Assembly (NCBI RefSeq): GCF_020906515.1
Contig: NC_085852.1
Location: 1,302,001-1,366,000 of the forward strand
Source: Vanrija pseudolonga
Taxonomy: Eukaryota > Basidiomycota > Tremellomycetes > Trichosporonales > Trichosporonaceae
Direction of reading: 5' to 3'
DNA length: 64,000 nucleotides
Shown here: piece after piece, positions 58,222-64,000 of the stretch
Position numbering within the stretch: the stretch's first letter is position 1
How the letters are laid out: every line of letters starts with the position of its first letter
The notes under the pieces: generated by a model
The model's input: only the letters and a program-made list of their open reading frames with translations
Database searches by the model: none
Told to the model about the DNA's origin: nothing
Program-made: the position numbers and the translations under genes

Positions 58222-59854
58222 CGAGCCTGTCTGTCCCCTCTGCTGCCTGTTTCGTCTGCCTGCACACCGCTGGCCGGTGCAGCCTTCCGTCTGTATGTCA
58301 CTACGTGCGTCATGTATCCGTCAGAAGAAGTTCTTCGCGTTCGTCAGCCAGCCATAGAATGCTTGCTTCTCCCCAACGCGAGAAAAGAAGCTTGCATCGG
58401 CAAGGAAGGATGCGCGAGGCTCCACCATCACGTCGTCTATGGGGTGTCTGCCGTGTCTACTCTGAAGTCTACTCGTGTGCTGGCTCCACAAGTTCTGGGG
58501 TTCTGGGGTGCCAGTTGACCACACGCCGACGCGCAGCACCGCGGCGCGTCGCCCCCCTCGTAACCCCCGTCTCACGTCTCACGGCATCCCCTGCCGGCCC
58601 GGCCTGTGCGCGCCGCGCGCCGGCCAGCACAGCTGTGACTTGAAAGGTCCATCCGTGCGGTGGGCACGGCCGTCCGCGATCGGCAGGTGGGCGGTCGTGA
58701 CGAGCAAGACGCAGTGTACTCGGCTCGCTCGGATCGAGGTCGGTCGTCTGCTTGCGCCAAGCTCCAAGTTCATGGGGAACAGAGTGGCGTGGTTCCTCGG
58801 CCTGCGAGGCAAGGCAGGTTGGGTTCTCGTGTGGCGCCGGTCGTAGGTGGAATGATGCAAGGAAGTGCACGCCGCCACTGGCCACGGCGGCAGGTCGGCG
58901 TCGGCATTGGAGGCTTGCAGGCATCGGATATCGGGTGGGTGTCGGGCCAGGTCCCTCGAGAACCAAGTTTGCGGGGCAGGTGTCTTGGATCTCGAGATGG
59001 GCGTACGACGCGCCGCATGCGCCGCGTCGAGCAAGTCGGCGCCGCCTCTTAACCCATAAGCAGCCCGTAGCAGTCCCAAGGACCACAGCAGCCGACCTTT
59101 GGCGTCGCGTGCGGCGTGGGTGTCGCCACGACACAGCTCGTCGCCACCTTCTGCGCCGGCGTAGCCCCGCGCCACACCGCTGGACGGATATGCCACGCGC
59201 TCGCGCCGGGCGTGAAGCTCCTCCTTCGCTCCAGGTCTGGGAGTGCGTGGGGCGTGTATTTCGGCGTCGTCGTTGGCGAAGACATTTTGCGTGTGTGTGT
59301 ATGCTGAGAAAGAAGAACACGTTGAATGCACGTTCAATGTTGGCTGGCTGCTTGCTAACCTCTGTGGAGTCTCCCCCGCCAGCGCCACTTTGCGGCTTCT
59401 TGCCGCCGCCTCCGACGGACGCTTGTTCACCGAGGTACAAAGCCGCGGGGCCGAGGCGTGCATCTTTCCGATTTCCGAGCTCCATTCCACGCACGGCGGC
59501 TGCCCCACACGGCTGATACGAGGTATGCGCGTATGCATGTCCGCGTCATGGGGGTGGGCGGGCAGTTAGCCTTGGTTGATCTGACAGTGCACTGGAATCT
59601 AGCCGTGACGTATATCTTGCCGGCGGGGATGGATCCTGGGTGGGCCATCATGGGCTGCGCACGATTCACCTACACCTACCGTGCTCTGCTCTTCACGTCC
59701 ACTGCACCCAAGCCCCTACCTCCCTACCCACTTCATCACCTTATGCATGCCCTGATATAAACTATCGTCTACTACCTCTCCAGTCGTCTGGGTCTAATAG
59801 ACCAATTAGTGCCAGAAGCACTGTATTGCCGGCACGTTGTTCGCATCAAGCGTT
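58222..59854. other. 1.6-kb intergenic region
   Basis: The gap lies between small-protein gene 4 and the convergent cytochrome b5 reductase gene. Long frames exist on both strands (about 58.6-59.5 kb), but they overlap each other, are Arg/Ala-rich and carry no motif, as expected for G+C-rich non-coding DNA. I call no gene. Confidence 0.45.
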
Positions 59855-61964
<2,110 letters not shown>

Positions 61965-62732
61965 GTTGGATGGAAGAGCTGCGAAGGACATGTCAGGGGT
62001 GTGCTGCCGGGAATTGGGGAAGGTTGCTGCTGTTGCTTACTCTGGGGACTGATGGGTTTTATAGAGGAGAGGAGAGAGAGAAGCGACGCGTTGTTGTACT
62101 GTAGGTGATGGCTTAGTCGGGCAGACTATTTCCGCTTGCCGCAAAGATATGGGAATGGGGGGGGAGACGTGACGAGGCAATCACACCGGCAACAATGCGC
62201 GGCCATCGACGGCATCCAGACGGGCGAGGGCCGACACACCCACGACGCGACGCTTGGGCGAGAGCGACGGATTTATTTTTGGGGAAAGCAACGTCGTCGC
62301 GTGGTAATCGCATGGTATTACATAATTCGGCTTGGACCGGCCGAGCGGGGACCCCGCAGGGATTTTGGTCGTGCGACCCCTGGCTTTTTACTGCTGCGGA
62401 GTGGCATGAGCAGCAAGGGTCAAGGGGGCCAAGCGACGCAGACACCATGCGGTAAGCCAAGAGACTGTGCACCACAAAGCAGCAGCACAACAGCATGCTC
62501 CATCGGTCGGCAAGACTGCAAAAAGCACGCCGCAGCAGCTCGGGCATGATGGGCACCGGCAGAGGGGACAAGGACAAGCAGAAGAAGAAGAGGGACGCTG
62601 CATTGTTGTTCTCAATATAACACTCCTCACACTCTTTTACAATCGCACTGTTCGTTTGTCACCCCCACTGCCCGCAGCCAGCCGCCCCATGCGCACCACC
62701 GCAGCGGCACCACCACCACAGCAGCAGCAGCG
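61965..62732. promoter_or_regulatory. Divergent region, cytochrome b5 reductase / LCCL protein
   Basis: This 768-bp gap holds the 5' leader of the reductase, both promoters and a CAG/CCA-rich leader before the LCCL gene. A TTTTATAG stretch at about 62056-62063 reads as a TATA-like element on either strand. No gene is visible. Confidence 0.45.
61979..62040 (-). other. Probable 5'-UTR intron of the cytochrome b5 reductase gene
   Basis: On the minus strand a GTAAGC donor at 62040 is followed by a CTGAC branch site and a TTCGCAG acceptor at 61979, 15 bp before the start codon. The 62-nt size fits local introns. It would remove an upstream in-frame ATG. Confidence 0.6.
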
Positions 62733-64000
62733 ATGAACACGCCGCCGCCGACATCAACCAAGCCGGGCCTGTTCGACTCGCCGGCATCATCGACGCCGAG
62801 CACGTCCAAGCCCGGGCTGTTCGACTCGACGACGACCTCGCTGCGCGGCGGGTCGGGCAGCACCTCGCCAACCCTGGGGGACAAGTACGCCGACATTGAG
62901 GCCGGCGAGCCGGCGCTGGGATATGATGAGCCCCTCCCCGGCGGAATCCAGCTCCCCTCCGACGAGAGCACACACGACCCGCACAACCCGTGGCCCCGCC
63001 TCGGCAGGCGCCTAGCCAGACTGCCCGGCGTGCCCCCTCTGCTGCGGGTCACGAACCGCATCCTCGGCCCGACGCAGCGCAAGCCCCCGCCGGTCCCCTC
63101 CGCGCCGCTCACACTATCTCTGACTGCCGGCGCGCGCAACTACAGCTTCAACCCGGACGGCGGGTTCGCGCGCCTCTCGCGCCGCCTGCACCTGCGCTAC
63201 TGGTGGCTGCCGTTCCTTGCGTGCTGGGCGGCGCTCAACATCGGCCTCATCAAGGCGGCGTACTACCTCCCCTCGTCGCCCGCGATGATAGGCTGCACGG
63301 CGACAATGTGGCCGGACTGGCCGCCCGACACGTGCGGTGTGAATGGCACAGCATGCGTCGCGGACCTCACGCCCGGCGTATACCGCTGTCCCGGCGGCTG
63401 TGCGAACACCAACCTCGTGAACCCGCGCTGGATTGGCGCGAGCAAGATCAGCGGCCGCCCGCTGGTCGTCGGCGGAGGCGATGAGCGGGGCGTGTACCGC
63501 GCCGACTCTTGGGTGTGCCCTGCTGCCGTGCACGCGGGCGTCATCTCGCCCACGTTCGGCGGCTGCGTGAGCATCACCACGCTGCCGTACCCGGCCGGTT
63601 CGGCAAACTACACGTCGTCGACGTCGCGCTCGATCAAGAGCTGGCCCTTCGCACCCCACTTCCCGGCAGCCTTCACCCTCTCCTCCTACGGCTCGCTGGC
63701 CCAGTGCATGGAGTACCACTGGCCCATCACGGCCACCAACGTCGTGCTACTGTTCATCTTCACGCTGCTCTTCTCCCCGCCACCAGTGGCCCTGTTCGCG
63801 ACCCTCCTCGTGGGCGGGTACGCGCACATTGTGCTAGTGTCCGACCCGCCAAGCCAGCCGCCCGACTGGTCGGCCGTGTTTGGCGGGCTGCCGGCCGTCC
63901 TGCTGGCAGGGTACTGGATCTACCGCGTGTCCTTCCGCCACACGCTGGCGGGGTGGGCGCGGGCGAACTTACCGCTCGAGGCGGCGCTGTGGCAGGGGTG
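62733..64000 (+). CDS. LCCL-domain membrane protein (partial, 3' end off the right edge)
   Basis: The ATG at 62733 starts MNTPPPTSTKPGLFDSPASS, with a repeated KPGLFDS unit, then a Pro-rich cytosolic part. A first membrane helix (YWWLPFLACWAALNIGLIKA) leads to the LCCL domain: WPPDTCGVNGTACVAD, YRCPGGCANTNLVNP, RPLVVGGGDERGVYRADSW, CPAAVHAGVISPTFGGC. Four Cys in this domain match the conserved pattern. Further hydrophobic helices follow (TNVVLLFIFTLLFSPP and VALFATLLVGGYAHIVLV) and the frame stays open to the window edge. Fungal LCCL membrane proteins are widespread; their function is not known. Confidence 0.9.
   Translation, partial: MNTPPPTSTKPGLFDSPASSTPSTSKPGLFDSTTTSLRGGSGSTSPTLGDKYADIEAGEPALGYDEPLPGGIQLPSDESTHDPHNPWPRLGRRLARLPGVPPLLRVTNRILGPTQRKPPPVPSAPLTLSLTAGARNYSFNPDGGFARLSRRLHLRYWWLPFLACWAALNIGLIKAAYYLPSSPAMIGCTATMWPDWPPDTCGVNGTACVADLTPGVYRCPGGCANTNLVNPRWIGASKISGRPLVVGGGDERGVYRADSWVCPAAVHAGVISPTFGGCVSITTLPYPAGSANYTSSTSRSIKSWPFAPHFPAAFTLSSYGSLAQCMEYHWPITATNVVLLFIFTLLFSPPPVALFATLLVGGYAHIVLVSDPPSQPPDWSAVFGGLPAVLLAGYWIYRVSFRHTLAGWARANLPLEAALWQG

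Noticed and set aside
58321-58518. CIGKEGC stretch resembling the first half of the small-protein motif
   Set aside because: No third Cys plus His at the right spacing and no intron splitting a His codon.
58579-59538. Long open frames on both strands (319 residues on -, 254 on +)
   Set aside because: They overlap each other, are Arg/Ala/Pro-rich, show no domain, hydrophobic pattern or splice logic, and look like chance frames in G+C-rich DNA.

Overview
The window looks like chromosomal DNA from a basidiomycete yeast of the Tremellomycetes, most likely the Trichosporonales side. The evidence is a high G+C content, dense genes with many very short introns (often 32-45 nt, a CTGAC or CTAAC branch site just before the AG), a GT69 CAP59/CMT1-type mannosyltransferase of the cryptococcal kind, and yeast-like housekeeping genes. 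The genus cannot be fixed from the sequence alone. No tRNA, rRNA, CRISPR, transposon or viral element was recognised. Coordinates of spliced genes run from start codon to stop codon and include introns; splice sites were read by eye from GT/GC...AG, branch site and reading frame.

Left part (1-31.4 kb): a membrane-anchored spermidine-synthase-like protein (cut by the left edge), the ARL2 GTPase, a MAK32-like PfkB-family protein, a gene-free 3.9 kb stretch, an MFS transporter, a single-pass membrane protein, a class 3 fatty aldehyde dehydrogenase, a CAP59/CMT1-like mannosyltransferase, the trifunctional folate enzyme FOL1, the meiotic recombinase DMC1, a mitochondrial aconitase, an RMD1/DUF155 membrane protein, a glutathione-transferase-like protein and the ribosome biogenesis factor UTP23.

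Middle (31.7-48.3 kb): the SAC1 phosphoinositide phosphatase, PCNA with an unusual charged insertion, a 144-residue unknown, the kinetochore scaffold SPC7/KNL1, the Mediator kinase CDK8/SSN3, complex I subunit NDUFS4, a fusion of an AIG2/gamma-glutamylcyclotransferase-like domain to a PLP enzyme of the EGT2/cysteine-desulfhydrase type, and a conserved protein of unknown role.

Right part (48.7-64 kb) is more accessory. It holds four small intron-containing paralogues (48702-49055, 53204-53569, 54620-55095, 57947-58221) that share a C-x4-C-x13/18-C-x2-H motif, a tyrosine-rich tail, and an intron at the same place in the His codon. They are interspersed with a large F-box protein and a short-chain dehydrogenase, and two of the four have TATA-box promoters. 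The window closes with NADH-cytochrome b5 reductase (with an 810-nt intron) and an LCCL-domain membrane protein cut by the right edge. The small-protein family and the AIG2-PLP fusion are the two observations most likely to be new.
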